The notes under the pieces are model-generated. The model ran no database searches. It was not told the origin of the DNA and was given only the letters and a program-made list of their open reading frames with translations. Of a DNA stretch of 64,000 nt, positions 54,165 to 64,000 are shown in pieces. Origin of the DNA: Pseudomonas fulva. Lineage in GTDB: Bacteria > Pseudomonadota > Gammaproteobacteria > Pseudomonadales > Pseudomonadaceae. Within the stretch, counting starts at the first letter, position 1; each line of letters starts with the position of its first letter. Where the stretch lies: positions 1,364,001 through 1,428,000 of the forward strand of contig NZ_CP082928.1 in NCBI RefSeq assembly GCF_023517795.1, given 5' to 3'. The position numbers and the translations under genes were made by a program.

Positions 54165-56441
54165 ATGAGCACTCAGGGCACGCCGCCGTCATCCGCCAGC
54201 AGCTCCAGCACGCTGGCCAGCAGAGGCATCCAGCCGCGCTTCAGCGCGCTGGGGCAGAGCTGCCGCAAGCTGGTGCTCAATCACCTGGCCGATCACTTGA
54301 CGCGCACCTTTGCGCAGGTCGACGACACCCTCTTTCAATGCGCCGAGCAGGCGGAGAACAACCAGGTTCAGGCCATGTTCTTCGACAGCATGCGCGAAGT
54401 GCGCCGATTGCGGCCGCAGATCGAACGCCGCTATCACCTGAGCATTTCCCGAGGCATCGCCGATTTCCTCGACGGCAAGCTGCTTGCCAGCCAGGCGATG
54501 GATGCTCCGGCCGAAGACCTGGCGTTGGTCGATAACGAAGCGTACGAGGAAGCGCTGCAGGTCACCAACATGGCCCAGCAGGTACAGACGCGCTGTGCGC
54601 AGGCCCTGTTCGCGCTGGACAAGCGCCTGGCCTTGCTCAACAACGGCCAGCCCGTGCCGGCCGAGGTCAACCCGTTCTCCCCGAAAACCATTGCCCACGC
54701 CCTGCTGACGGCGATGCAACCGAGCGAGCTGCCGCTGCGAATCAAGCTGGTGCTCTACGGCCTGTTCGACAAGCAATTGATGCAGGGGCTGGATGCACTC
54801 TATGAGGCCCTCAACGCCCGCCTGATCGAAGCGGGCGTGCTGCCCAATCTCAAATTCGCACCCGCACGCGCCCAGGAGCCGTCATCACCTGGCGCCAGCA
54901 GTCCCTCGGCCAACAGCGCGGAAACCCGCCCCACGCCTGCAGCTGTCGACCTGGACGCAAGCCCGCCCGCCGACGCCGAGCACCTGGCCGCCGGGCTCGA
55001 CAGGTTGCTGGCCGAATACCGTAAGCAGCAGCACGCCATCGGCCTGCTCAACGGCTCGCCGAGCATGGCCAGCTTCGCGCCGCCAGGCGCCAGGCGCACC
55101 TATGAAGCAGGCGAACTGCTCGAAGCCCTCGAGCGGCTGCAGCGAGCGTCCGCCGCCGAACTGACGCAGCACCCGGATCGTCCGCTGCGCGTGAACGATC
55201 TGAAGAGCGACCTGCACCGCCAGCTGGCCGGTCATAGCGACGCGCCCCAGCAGCACCGGGTGGGTCCCCATGAAACCGATGTCATTGATCTGGTGGGGAT
55301 GATCTTCGATTTCATTCTCGATGACGAGAACCTGCCGCAACCTTACAAGGTCGCCCTCTCCCACCTGCATACGCCCTGCCTGAAAGTGGCGCTACTGGAT
55401 CGGGCGCTGTTCAGCCAGCCTCATCACCCGGCGCGCCGGCTGATCAACTCCATGTCCCAGGCCGGTGTGATGTACGGCGCCCAGGAGGACACCTACGGCT
55501 TGTTGGCCAAGGTGCAGTGGGTGGTCCGTCGGGTGGTGCAGCATTTCAGTGGCGACCTGCGCCTGTTCGAGCTGCTGCTCGGCGAGTTCGAGGAGTTCAC
55601 GCGCGGGATAAGGCAGCGGGTGGAGCTTCAAGAGCGCCGCGCCGTGGAAACGGCCAAGGGCCGTGACAAGCTGCTCGCCGCCCGTCAAGACGCCGCACAG
55701 GCGATCGCCCAATCGCTGGCCAAGCGCTCGCCACCGCCGCTCATCCGGCAGTTCCTCGAACGCACCTGGATCGACGTGCTGGTGTTCATCCAGCTGCGCC
55801 ATGGCGCTGCCAGCCAGCAATGGCAGCGCGCCTGCGAAACGGCCGGGCACCTGGCCTGGAGTGGTACCGCGCTCGATGCCGCGCAGCGCGATCGCCTGCA
55901 GGGCCTGCGCGTCGATATGCTCGATGAGCTGCGCAATGGTCTGATGCTGCTCGGCGGTTATCACCAGGACGATATTCGTCGCCTGCTGCAGGACCTGGTT
56001 GCCTGCCAGCACGCCGTACAGGCCGGCCAGCCGCAACTCGCCTCGAAGCTGAGCCTGCCACCGAGCCCCAGCCCGCTAGGCGCCATGCTGGATGATGAGG
56101 CGGCACTTCTCGCCACATCACGCAAAGGGCAGCGCCAGCCAGGCGACAGAAGCCTGGTTCGCGAACTGGAGAAACTCGAATTCGGCACCTGGTTCGACTT
56201 CATCCTGGGCGGCAAGCGGCGAACCCTGAAGCTGTCCTGGTACAGCCCCACGACCCACAACTACCTGTTCGTCGACCGTAACGGCCAGCGCGCCGCAGTC
56301 AAATCGGCGGACCAACTGGCCGAGGAGATGCAGCAGGGCACCGCACGCCGCAGCAGGCCCGACCGCTCGGCGCCGATGGTCGATCGTGCACTGCACGCCG
56401 TCTATCGTGTGCTTCAACAACTGACCGGACGAACCACCTGA
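54165..56441 (+). CDS. DUF1631 family protein
   Basis: 758 residues, cytoplasmic and mostly helical, with a Ser/Pro/Ala-rich linker at about residues 235-275. The N-terminal third (CRKLVLNHLADHLTRTFAQVDD) and the central FEEFTRGIRQRVELQERRAVETAKG are typical of DUF1631. The C-terminal 110 residues (GTWFDFILGGKRRTLKLSWYS and following) look like a PilZ-type beta-barrel without the arginine motif. A true PilZ protein is encoded 9 bp downstream, so the pair probably works in c-di-GMP signalling. Molecular function is not known. Confidence 0.82.
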   Translation: MSTQGTPPSSASSSSTLASRGIQPRFSALGQSCRKLVLNHLADHLTRTFAQVDDTLFQCAEQAENNQVQAMFFDSMREVRRLRPQIERRYHLSISRGIADFLDGKLLASQAMDAPAEDLALVDNEAYEEALQVTNMAQQVQTRCAQALFALDKRLALLNNGQPVPAEVNPFSPKTIAHALLTAMQPSELPLRIKLVLYGLFDKQLMQGLDALYEALNARLIEAGVLPNLKFAPARAQEPSSPGASSPSANSAETRPTPAAVDLDASPPADAEHLAAGLDRLLAEYRKQQHAIGLLNGSPSMASFAPPGARRTYEAGELLEALERLQRASAAELTQHPDRPLRVNDLKSDLHRQLAGHSDAPQQHRVGPHETDVIDLVGMIFDFILDDENLPQPYKVALSHLHTPCLKVALLDRALFSQPHHPARRLINSMSQAGVMYGAQEDTYGLLAKVQWVVRRVVQHFSGDLRLFELLLGEFEEFTRGIRQRVELQERRAVETAKGRDKLLAARQDAAQAIAQSLAKRSPPPLIRQFLERTWIDVLVFIQLRHGAASQQWQRACETAGHLAWSGTALDAAQRDRLQGLRVDMLDELRNGLMLLGGYHQDDIRRLLQDLVACQHAVQAGQPQLASKLSLPPSPSPLGAMLDDEAALLATSRKGQRQPGDRSLVRELEKLEFGTWFDFILGGKRRTLKLSWYSPTTHNYLFVDRNGQRAAVKSADQLAEEMQQGTARRSRPDRSAPMVDRALHAVYRVLQQLTGRTT

Positions 56442-56450
56442 GGATCGGCC

Positions 56451-56813
56451 ATGGATGATCGTCGCCAGCATCCGCGTTATCAGGCCGACTCGCTGCTCGA
56501 ACTCTACGAGCAGCACAGCGAAACCTATCTGGGCCGGATCGTCGACCTGTCCAGCGAAGGCTTCATGCTGTGCAGCACCACGGCCCGCGCTGCCGATACG
56601 CTGGTGGAGTGCCGACTGGCAGGAGACGGCGTGGATGACGTGCGGTTCACCGCCGACTGTTTATGGAGCCGCGAGGGCGCCATTGGCCAGCAGTCCTGGG
56701 CGGGCTATCACATCATTGACATAGACGCGCTCAATACCCGCAAATTGCAAGCGATTCTCGAGCATTTGCAGGCCATAACCAGACCGGAAATGGGAACTCA
56801 GGCCTTGCCATAG
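56451..56813 (+). CDS. PilZ domain c-di-GMP receptor
   Basis: 120 residues forming one PilZ domain. The c-di-GMP-binding residues are the N-terminal RRQHPR (residues 4-9, RxxxR) and DLSSEG (about residues 32-37, D/NxSxxG). It follows the DUF1631 gene by 9 bp and is probably translated from the same message. Single-domain PilZ proteins act by binding partners; the DUF1631 protein is the obvious candidate. Confidence 0.9.
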   Translation: MDDRRQHPRYQADSLLELYEQHSETYLGRIVDLSSEGFMLCSTTARAADTLVECRLAGDGVDDVRFTADCLWSREGAIGQQSWAGYHIIDIDALNTRKLQAILEHLQAITRPEMGTQALP

Positions 56814-56930
56814 AGCATTTCAGCCCCCACCGATAGACAACATCGATCAATGCATCGGCAACAGCGATTAGACGCCCGCCAGGCAAACGCCTAGGCTTCT
56901 CTGTGTCAATCCGTCGCAGGGGAGCTTGCC

Positions 56931-57778
56931 GTGCCCCGGTCAGCCGAGATTTCCGCCGTTTCCAGCCATACCGAACCTGCCGCCGGGCAGGCGGAAGGCT
57001 ATGCCTATGCCGAGCTGGGCAACGCTGTAGCCGAGGGTTCAGCCGTGCTGGCCCAGGAGAGCGCACTGGCCATCGCCTACAACGGCATCAGCCATGCCGT
57101 GATGATGGTGTCGCCCACTGCCGTGGAAGACTTCATCACCGGGTTCAGCCTCAGTAGCGCGGTCGTCGATTCCATCGACGATATTTATGACATTCGCCTG
57201 CACCAGCTTGGCCCGGCCATCAGCGCCGAGGTCGAGATCAGCAGCCGCGCCTTCTGGGCGATGAAACAGCAGCGCAGGCAACTGGCCGGCACCAGCGGTT
57301 GTGGCCTGTGCGGCGTGGAAGCGCTCGACCAGGCATTGCCGCAGTTGGCGACCCTGGATAAGGCCGAGCTACCAGATGCCGCGCATCTTGTAGACCTGCG
57401 TGAACGGATCGCCGCCGTACAGGACCTCGCCCGCCGCAGCGGCGCCCTGCACGCCGCCCTGTATGTCGACGCCAGCGGAGCGATTCGCGCCTGCCGTGAA
57501 GACATCGGCCGGCACAACGCGCTGGACAAGCTGATCGGCGCCCTGCTGCGCGAGAAACACGATGTGCGCCAGGGCTTCGCGGTGGTCACCAGCCGCTGCA
57601 GCCTGGAACTGATTCACAAGGCGGTCAGAGCCGGCATCGGCAATCTGGTCAGCCTCTCGGCCCCGACCGCCCTCACCGTGCAATGGGCGCGCCGGCACAA
57701 CCTCAATCTGATCCATTTGCCCCACCACAGTGCGCCACGGGTCTACAGCCCCGCGCCGCCTGCAAGAGAAGAACAGCC

Positions 57779-57782
<4 letters not shown>
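56931..57782 (+). CDS. fdhD: Formate dehydrogenase accessory sulfurtransferase
   Basis: 283 residues starting at GTG 56931, with AGGGGAG 7 bases upstream. The sulfur-carrying cysteines are in SGCGLCG (Cys124 and Cys127), and EDIGRHNALDKLIG plus SRCSLELIHKAVRAG are family signatures. FdhD passes sulfur from IscS to the molybdenum cofactor of formate dehydrogenases. It overlaps the following oxidoreductase gene by ATGA, so that enzyme is its likely client. Confidence 0.95.
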
Positions 57783-60100
<2,318 letters not shown>

Positions 60101-60412
60101 GGGCTGCGCATCGCCTCCCACTTCGAGCCGCTGGCCCGGAGTGGGAGTGCGCCCCCGTTATTGCCGCATCAGCCTGCAGTTCGTCGGAAACTGTGGCACT
60201 TATCGCCGAAATTCCCCTCTGATGTCCCTTTGCCGTTACCTACGTCGGTTAACGTGCCCAACAAGCGCTCGAGCGAAGCGCGTAGTTCCAGCCCAAGCCA
60301 CGATGTGGCCCTTCGGGTTTCTGCCAAACGAGTGACAACCGTGCCATTGACTGCCAGGCCTCTCTGAGCCGCCCGGCATCGACGTCATTGGCCAGCAACG
60401 GGAGGGAATACC
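60101..60412. other. Intergenic region, nothing recognised
   Basis: 312 bp between the oxidoreductase and porin genes. It has no credible open frame, tRNA or strong terminator; it presumably contains the porin promoter. Confidence 0.5.
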
Positions 60413-61132
60413 ATGCGGTTTTCATCTGCCGTCCTGCTTGGGGCGGCGCTGCTCGGCGTCCATGCCCAGGCAGCGATCATGGAGCGCGAGCTAGGTGACT
60501 ACGAACTCAACCTGGGCACCACGCCGAGCCGCAGCATGGCGCAAGGGCTGGTCAAGCCCGAGAGCGGCGGGGCCTTTCACGGCGGGCTCGACCTAAGTCA
60601 CCCAAGCGGCTGGTACCTGGGCCAGTGGTCGCCCAACCTGGGCATCAGCCCGGGCAGTCGCATGGAGCTCAACAGCTACGTCGGCTACCGCCAGCAATTC
60701 GTCGACTCCCTGGGCTACGAAGTCGGCACCATCCGCTACAGCCATCCGGGCTACACCTATCTCGACAGCCAGGACGTCTACGCCGGCCTGACCTACGACG
60801 CGCGACGCTTCGGCTTCTCCTTCAGCAATGACCCGAACCGCTTCAATAGCACGGTGCTGGCCGACCTGGGCCGCGTCAACCTGCTGGGCCTGGCGGTCGT
60901 CGTACGCTATGGCAACCACCTGCTCGACAACCCCAAGCAGATTTCCGGCGGCGGCCAGGTCAGCTCGTTCAATGACTGGTCACTGAGCCTTTCACGCCCG
61001 TGGAAGGGTATCGATTTCGACTTTTCCTACTCGGATTCGAGCCTCAGCGGTGATGCCTGCTCGGCCTACTCGGGCCATAACACCGAGTGCGAGGGCTGGT
61101 TTTCGATCAAGGCGTCGAGATCGCTGTTCTAG
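60413..61132 (+). CDS. TorF-family putative outer-membrane porin
   Basis: 239 residues with GGGAGG just upstream and a signal peptide ending HAQA. The mature protein is a small beta-barrel of alternating strands (YELNLGTTPSRSMAQGLVKP, LYVGYR-like SYVGYRQQ, YTYLDSQDVYAGLTY) ending in SIKASRSLF, an outer-membrane insertion signal with terminal Phe. Two cysteines (DACSAY and NTECEG) may form a disulfide in a late loop. The pattern is that of the TorF/TIGR02001 family of unknown substrate. Confidence 0.82.
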   Translation: MRFSSAVLLGAALLGVHAQAAIMERELGDYELNLGTTPSRSMAQGLVKPESGGAFHGGLDLSHPSGWYLGQWSPNLGISPGSRMELNSYVGYRQQFVDSLGYEVGTIRYSHPGYTYLDSQDVYAGLTYDARRFGFSFSNDPNRFNSTVLADLGRVNLLGLAVVVRYGNHLLDNPKQISGGGQVSSFNDWSLSLSRPWKGIDFDFSYSDSSLSGDACSAYSGHNTECEGWFSIKASRSLF

Positions 61133-61290
61133 CTGCCTTCCCAAGCGGAAAAACGCACCGGACGCCTGAAAGCGAAACACATCTTGATACATTCATACCT
61201 GTATCTTTACTGCCCCCCTCGGGAATTTCGTCTGCGCGCGCCCTCTAAGGAGATGTCATCGGCACTGCACGATGACCGTTGGAACCATGG

Positions 61291-61561
61291 CTAGGGTCTG
61301 TTGCCGTTTCACGCACGGCCGCGCCGGAGCCCCTTTTGACGCGAGGCAAGGCACGAGCCGCGAAGTTTAGCTAGCTAAATGAGCCGGCGAGAAACGCAGC
61401 ATCGCGACAAAAGGGGCCCGGCCCTACGGGTTGTGCGAGAAATCTCGCCATGCGTCGTTGAAGGACTTGGCAAGGGAACAACCATTCCCTGCGTCCTCCG
61501 CCTAGCCTGGCGAGATTTCTCGCGACAACGCGGCTCGCGTTGAAACGGCAACAGACCCTAG
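61291..61561. mobile_element. MITE-like element with 21-bp terminal inverted repeats
   Basis: The ends are perfect inverted repeats: CTAGGGTCTGTTGCCGTTTCA at 61291-61311 and its complement at 61541-61561. CCATGG is present on both outer sides, possibly a duplicated target. Inside is a second inverted pair, GCGAGAAATCTCGCCA near 61436-61451 and TGGCGAGATTTCTCGC near 61508-61523, and a TTTAGCTAGCTAAA palindrome near 61367. No transposase is encoded, so movement would need one from elsewhere. It explains most of the 61133-61604 gap. Confidence 0.75.
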
Positions 61562-61604
61562 GCCATGGGCTACGCCCGCAAGGGTCATTTTCGAGGGTTG
61601 CGCG

Positions 61605-62036
61605 ATGCGTACATTCCTTACCGCACTGGCCTTCAGTGCAATGGTTTCCCCACTGGCTTGTGCCGACACCACCAAGACTGCCATCGGCAGCGGGGTGGGC
61701 GGCGCGCTGGGCAATATCGTCGGCCAGCACCTGGGTGGCAGCACCGGCGCTACCATCGGTGCCGGCCTGGGCGGCGCGGCAGGCGGCGCCATCAGCTCCC
61801 GTAACAAGACCGAGGCGGCACTGGGCGGAGGCCTGGGCGCAGCAGGTGGCTCGGTACTGGGCAACCAGTTCGGCGGCAGCGCCGGTTCGACCATCGGCGC
61901 CGGCCTGGGTGGTGCCGCCGGTGGTGCGCTGGCCAACGAGGTAGCAGACAGCAACCGCCATGAAACGCGCTATCGCGACGGCCATCGTCATGGCAAGAAA
62001 CACCACAAACGTCACCACAAACATCGTCACCGCTAA
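61605..62036 (+). CDS. Glycine-zipper protein with His-rich tail
   Basis: 143 residues. A signal peptide (about 20 residues, ending ACA) precedes repeated glycine-zipper segments (GSGVGGALGNIVGQHLGG, then GAGLGGAAGGAISS, repeated twice more) that pack small helices in membranes. The last 30 residues are extremely rich in His, Arg and Lys (GHRHGKKHHKRHHKHRHR), suggesting metal or anionic-surface binding. Proteins of this type are usually envelope-associated and of unknown function. Confidence 0.8.
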   Translation: MRTFLTALAFSAMVSPLACADTTKTAIGSGVGGALGNIVGQHLGGSTGATIGAGLGGAAGGAISSRNKTEAALGGGLGAAGGSVLGNQFGGSAGSTIGAGLGGAAGGALANEVADSNRHETRYRDGHRHGKKHHKRHHKHRHR

Positions 62037-62078
62037 CCATCATTTCACCATCAAGGGCGCTTCGGCGCCCTTGACCGT

Positions 62079-62513
62079 TCAGGTCTGCAGCAAGCGCTCC
62101 ATCGCCTGGCGCAATGACTGGGGAATCGTCACTGGCTGATTGCTCTGCCGCTCCACGAACACGTGCACGAAGCGCCCCGCCGCACAGGCCTGCATTTGCC
62201 CTTCGCGAAACACCGCCAGTTCGTACTGCACCGAGCTGTTGCCCAGCTTGCCGACGCGCAGGCCGACTTCGATGCGCTCGGGAAAGGCGATCGACTCGAA
62301 ATAGTCGCAGCTCGAGCTGACCACGAAACCGACGACTTCCCCGCGATGAATATCCAGGCCGCCCACTTCGATCAGGTAGCTGTTCACCGCCGTGTCGAAA
62401 TAGCCGTAGTAGGTGACGTTGTTGACGTGGCCATACAGGTCGTTGTCGTGCCAGCGCGTGGTGATCGGCTGGAAATGCCGGTAATGCTCGCGCAGATGCT
62501 GCGTCTGTTGCAT
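62079..62513 (-). CDS. Acyl-CoA thioesterase, YbgC/FadM type
   Basis: 144 residues of single hot-dog fold. The 4-hydroxybenzoyl-CoA thioesterase motif is RWHDNDLYGHVNNVTYYGYFDTA (about residues 20-42) with the catalytic Asp. CDYFESIAFPERIEVGLRVGKLG follows as in the family. Expected to hydrolyse short or medium acyl-CoA. Not obviously in an operon. Confidence 0.9.
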   Translation of the reverse strand: MQQTQHLREHYRHFQPITTRWHDNDLYGHVNNVTYYGYFDTAVNSYLIEVGGLDIHRGEVVGFVVSSSCDYFESIAFPERIEVGLRVGKLGNSSVQYELAVFREGQMQACAAGRFVHVFVERQSNQPVTIPQSLRQAMERLLQT

Positions 62514-62594
62514 GGGCTGCCACCTCGCGGAAGGACAAGAGCCAGCATGGTGCCGGCCTCTCGCTTCAGTGACAACCTGGACGGTGTACGACGA

Positions 62595-63758
62595 TCAGTA
62601 CGCCACCTGGTAGATGGCCAACGCATGGGCCTGGGTCATCTCCCGCGGATTGTTGGCCAGCAGGCGCTCGTGCAGCATGGCGTCGGTGGCCAGCCGCGGT
62701 AACAGCGATTGTTCGACGCCTACATCACGCAGGCGCGCCGGCAGGCCACTACGCTCGCTGAGATCCGCCAGTTCGATGATGAACTGCTCGGTGTGATCCG
62801 TCGCATCGCCACTGCGCAGGCGCTCGCCCAACAGCAGTGGCGCCAACTCCTCGTAAAGCGGCGCAGCCACCGAGGCGTTGAAGCCGAGCACATGGGGCAG
62901 CAGCACCGCCGTGCTGACCCCATGGGGCACCTGGCAATGACCGCCCAGCGGATAGGCCAGTGCATGCACCGCCGCCAGCGGTGCGTTGGCATAGGCCTGC
63001 CCGGCCAGGCAGGCGCCCAGCAGCATGGCTTGCCGGACCTCGCGATTGCTACCGTTGTGCACGGCTTCGTCCAGGTTGGCACCGAGCAGGGTCAAGGCTT
63101 CACGAGCGAACATGTCGGAGAGCGGATTCTTGCGCCGCGCACCGGTGTAGGCCTCCACCGCATGCCCCATGGCCAACACGCCGCAGGCGGCGGTCACCGG
63201 CGCCGGCAATTGCAGGGTGAGCTCGGCATCGAGCAGTGCCAGATCCGGCAACAGCCGCGCCGATACCACCGCGACCCGAGTCGCGTGCTCCGTCGTCACC
63301 ACGGCGATCGGCGTCACCTCGGACCCGCTGCCGGCCGTGGTCGGCACCTGAATCAGCGGCAGGCGCTGCCCCACCGCCTTGTCGATACCGTAGAGGTCAC
63401 GCAACTGCTGTCGGCAATCGGGATGGGCCAGTTGCGCAGTCAGCTTGGCCACATCCAGGGAGCTGCCGCCACCAAAGCCGATGACCAGGCTCGCCTGAAC
63501 GTCTCTGGCGAACTGCGCAGCGCGGTTGATCACGTTCTCCGGCGCACCGGCGAGCACGCCATCGAAAACGTGCAGCGCCACGCCACGGTTGGCAAAAGCG
63601 CTGCGCACCTCTTCGAAGAAATCCTGGCGGGCAATGCCGGCATCGGTGACCAGTACCACGGAGCGAGCCCCCCAGGCCTGGCAGAGGGGCACCAGGCGCT
63701 GAACGGCCCCTGGCTCGCAGATGAGATGGGCGGCTGTCGCGAAACTGAATGGCTGCAT
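62595..63758 (-). CDS. Iron-type alcohol dehydrogenase homologue lacking one metal ligand
   Basis: 387 residues from ATG 63758 with GAGGAA upstream; the longer frame adds only non-conserved sequence. NAD-binding part has VIGFGGGSSLDVAK (about residues 90-103) and PTTAGSGSEVTP. In the C-terminal metal site, the usual D-A-x-x-H motif reads L195-AMG-H199 (GVLAMGHAVEAY), so the Asp ligand is replaced by Leu. The two further His ligands are kept in AVHALAYPLGGH and VPHGV. Normal members oxidise primary alcohols or lactaldehyde. Whether this one still binds iron is uncertain. Confidence 0.88.
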   Translation of the reverse strand: MQPFSFATAAHLICEPGAVQRLVPLCQAWGARSVVLVTDAGIARQDFFEEVRSAFANRGVALHVFDGVLAGAPENVINRAAQFARDVQASLVIGFGGGSSLDVAKLTAQLAHPDCRQQLRDLYGIDKAVGQRLPLIQVPTTAGSGSEVTPIAVVTTEHATRVAVVSARLLPDLALLDAELTLQLPAPVTAACGVLAMGHAVEAYTGARRKNPLSDMFAREALTLLGANLDEAVHNGSNREVRQAMLLGACLAGQAYANAPLAAVHALAYPLGGHCQVPHGVSTAVLLPHVLGFNASVAAPLYEELAPLLLGERLRSGDATDHTEQFIIELADLSERSGLPARLRDVGVEQSLLPRLATDAMLHERLLANNPREMTQAHALAIYQVAY

Positions 63759-64000
63759 GGCGCGTTCCTCTTCTGATGCGGCGCGAAATCGCGCGAGAGA
63801 CCGTGCCTCTTTCACCCTTGGATCGCAGCGTCCTGGCAAGGCCTCTGTTCATAGTAGGCCGTGAGCCCGTCTCTGCCCGGAAAAGCACGAAATGGCAGCC
63901 GTTCGTCGATTGCCTGGCGATAGCCAGCGTGCCAGTTCCCTCGCCGCCTTTTGCCCCGCAGCTGGACGCCTGATCCACGCGGGCTTGCCCAGCCCAGTTA
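63759..64000. other. Window end, no gene recognised
   Basis: Upstream region of the alcohol dehydrogenase homologue. Open frames present here run antisense or lack ribosome sites. The next gene must lie beyond the window. Confidence 0.4.

Overview
The window is a 64 kb piece of a high-GC gammaproteobacterial chromosome, almost certainly Pseudomonas. The evidence is the pilB-pilC-pilD-coaE-yacG order, the xseB-ispA-dxs / ribA neighbourhood, a membrane PQQ glucose dehydrogenase, Pseudomonas-type REP hairpins (CTGTGGGAGCGG-like) and the codon bias. Most of it is ordinary chromosome; one AT-richer block (about 36.9-46.4 kb) stands out as acquired.

Region by region. 1-9 kb: the 3' end of an ArgE-like deacylase, an RpiR regulator with a perfect palindrome in front of it, and a polyamine-type ABC operon (binding protein, ATPase, two permeases) coupled to a P1-family aminopeptidase; then a LysR regulator divergent from an orphan binding protein. 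9-16.4 kb: a sugar-acid catabolic cluster of xylonate type (XylD-like dehydratase and XylX-like 2-keto-3-deoxy acid dehydratase to the right; MFS importer, SDR dehydrogenase and FAH-family hydrolase to the left). A GbpR/PcaQ-like LysR gene sits between them and is flanked on both sides by the same ATAAC-N5-GTTAT inverted repeat. 16.5-19.4 kb: a long palindromic intergenic element and an amino-acid permease. 19.4-32.5 kb: topB, xseB-ispA, dxs, a cobalamin riboswitch with a BtuB-type receptor, an AI-2E-family permease, the ribA-membrane protein-btuF operon, a DUF192 protein and prfC. 32.5-34.4 kb: a small lipoprotein and a HepT/MntA toxin-antitoxin pair set among repeated hairpins. 34.4-36.8 kb: gcd.

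37.4-46.3 kb is the most interesting part: two converging operons that together look like a D-arabinofuranose pilin glycosylation system. The rightward operon has four translationally coupled genes: HAD-UbiA phosphoribosyltransferase fusion, DprE1-like oxidase, DprE2-like reductase and a UPF0104/LPG-synthase-TM membrane protein. They mirror the mycobacterial pathway to polyprenyl-phosphoryl-arabinose. The leftward operon starts with pilA behind a sigma-54 promoter, followed by a strong terminator and two GT-C membrane glycosyltransferases, one TfpW-like and one AftB-like. pilB-pilC-pilD follow on the right in conventional order.

50-64 kb: coaE, yacG, a MOSC protein, ndh, three tRNA genes (Asn, Pro, Lys), a DUF1631-PilZ pair, fdhD with a YdeP-type molybdopterin oxidoreductase, a TorF-family porin, a 271-bp element with 21-bp terminal inverted repeats, a glycine-zipper protein, a YbgC-type thioesterase and an iron-type alcohol dehydrogenase homologue that has lost its metal-ligand aspartate.

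All calls are made by reading motifs and family resemblance from memory; no database search was run.
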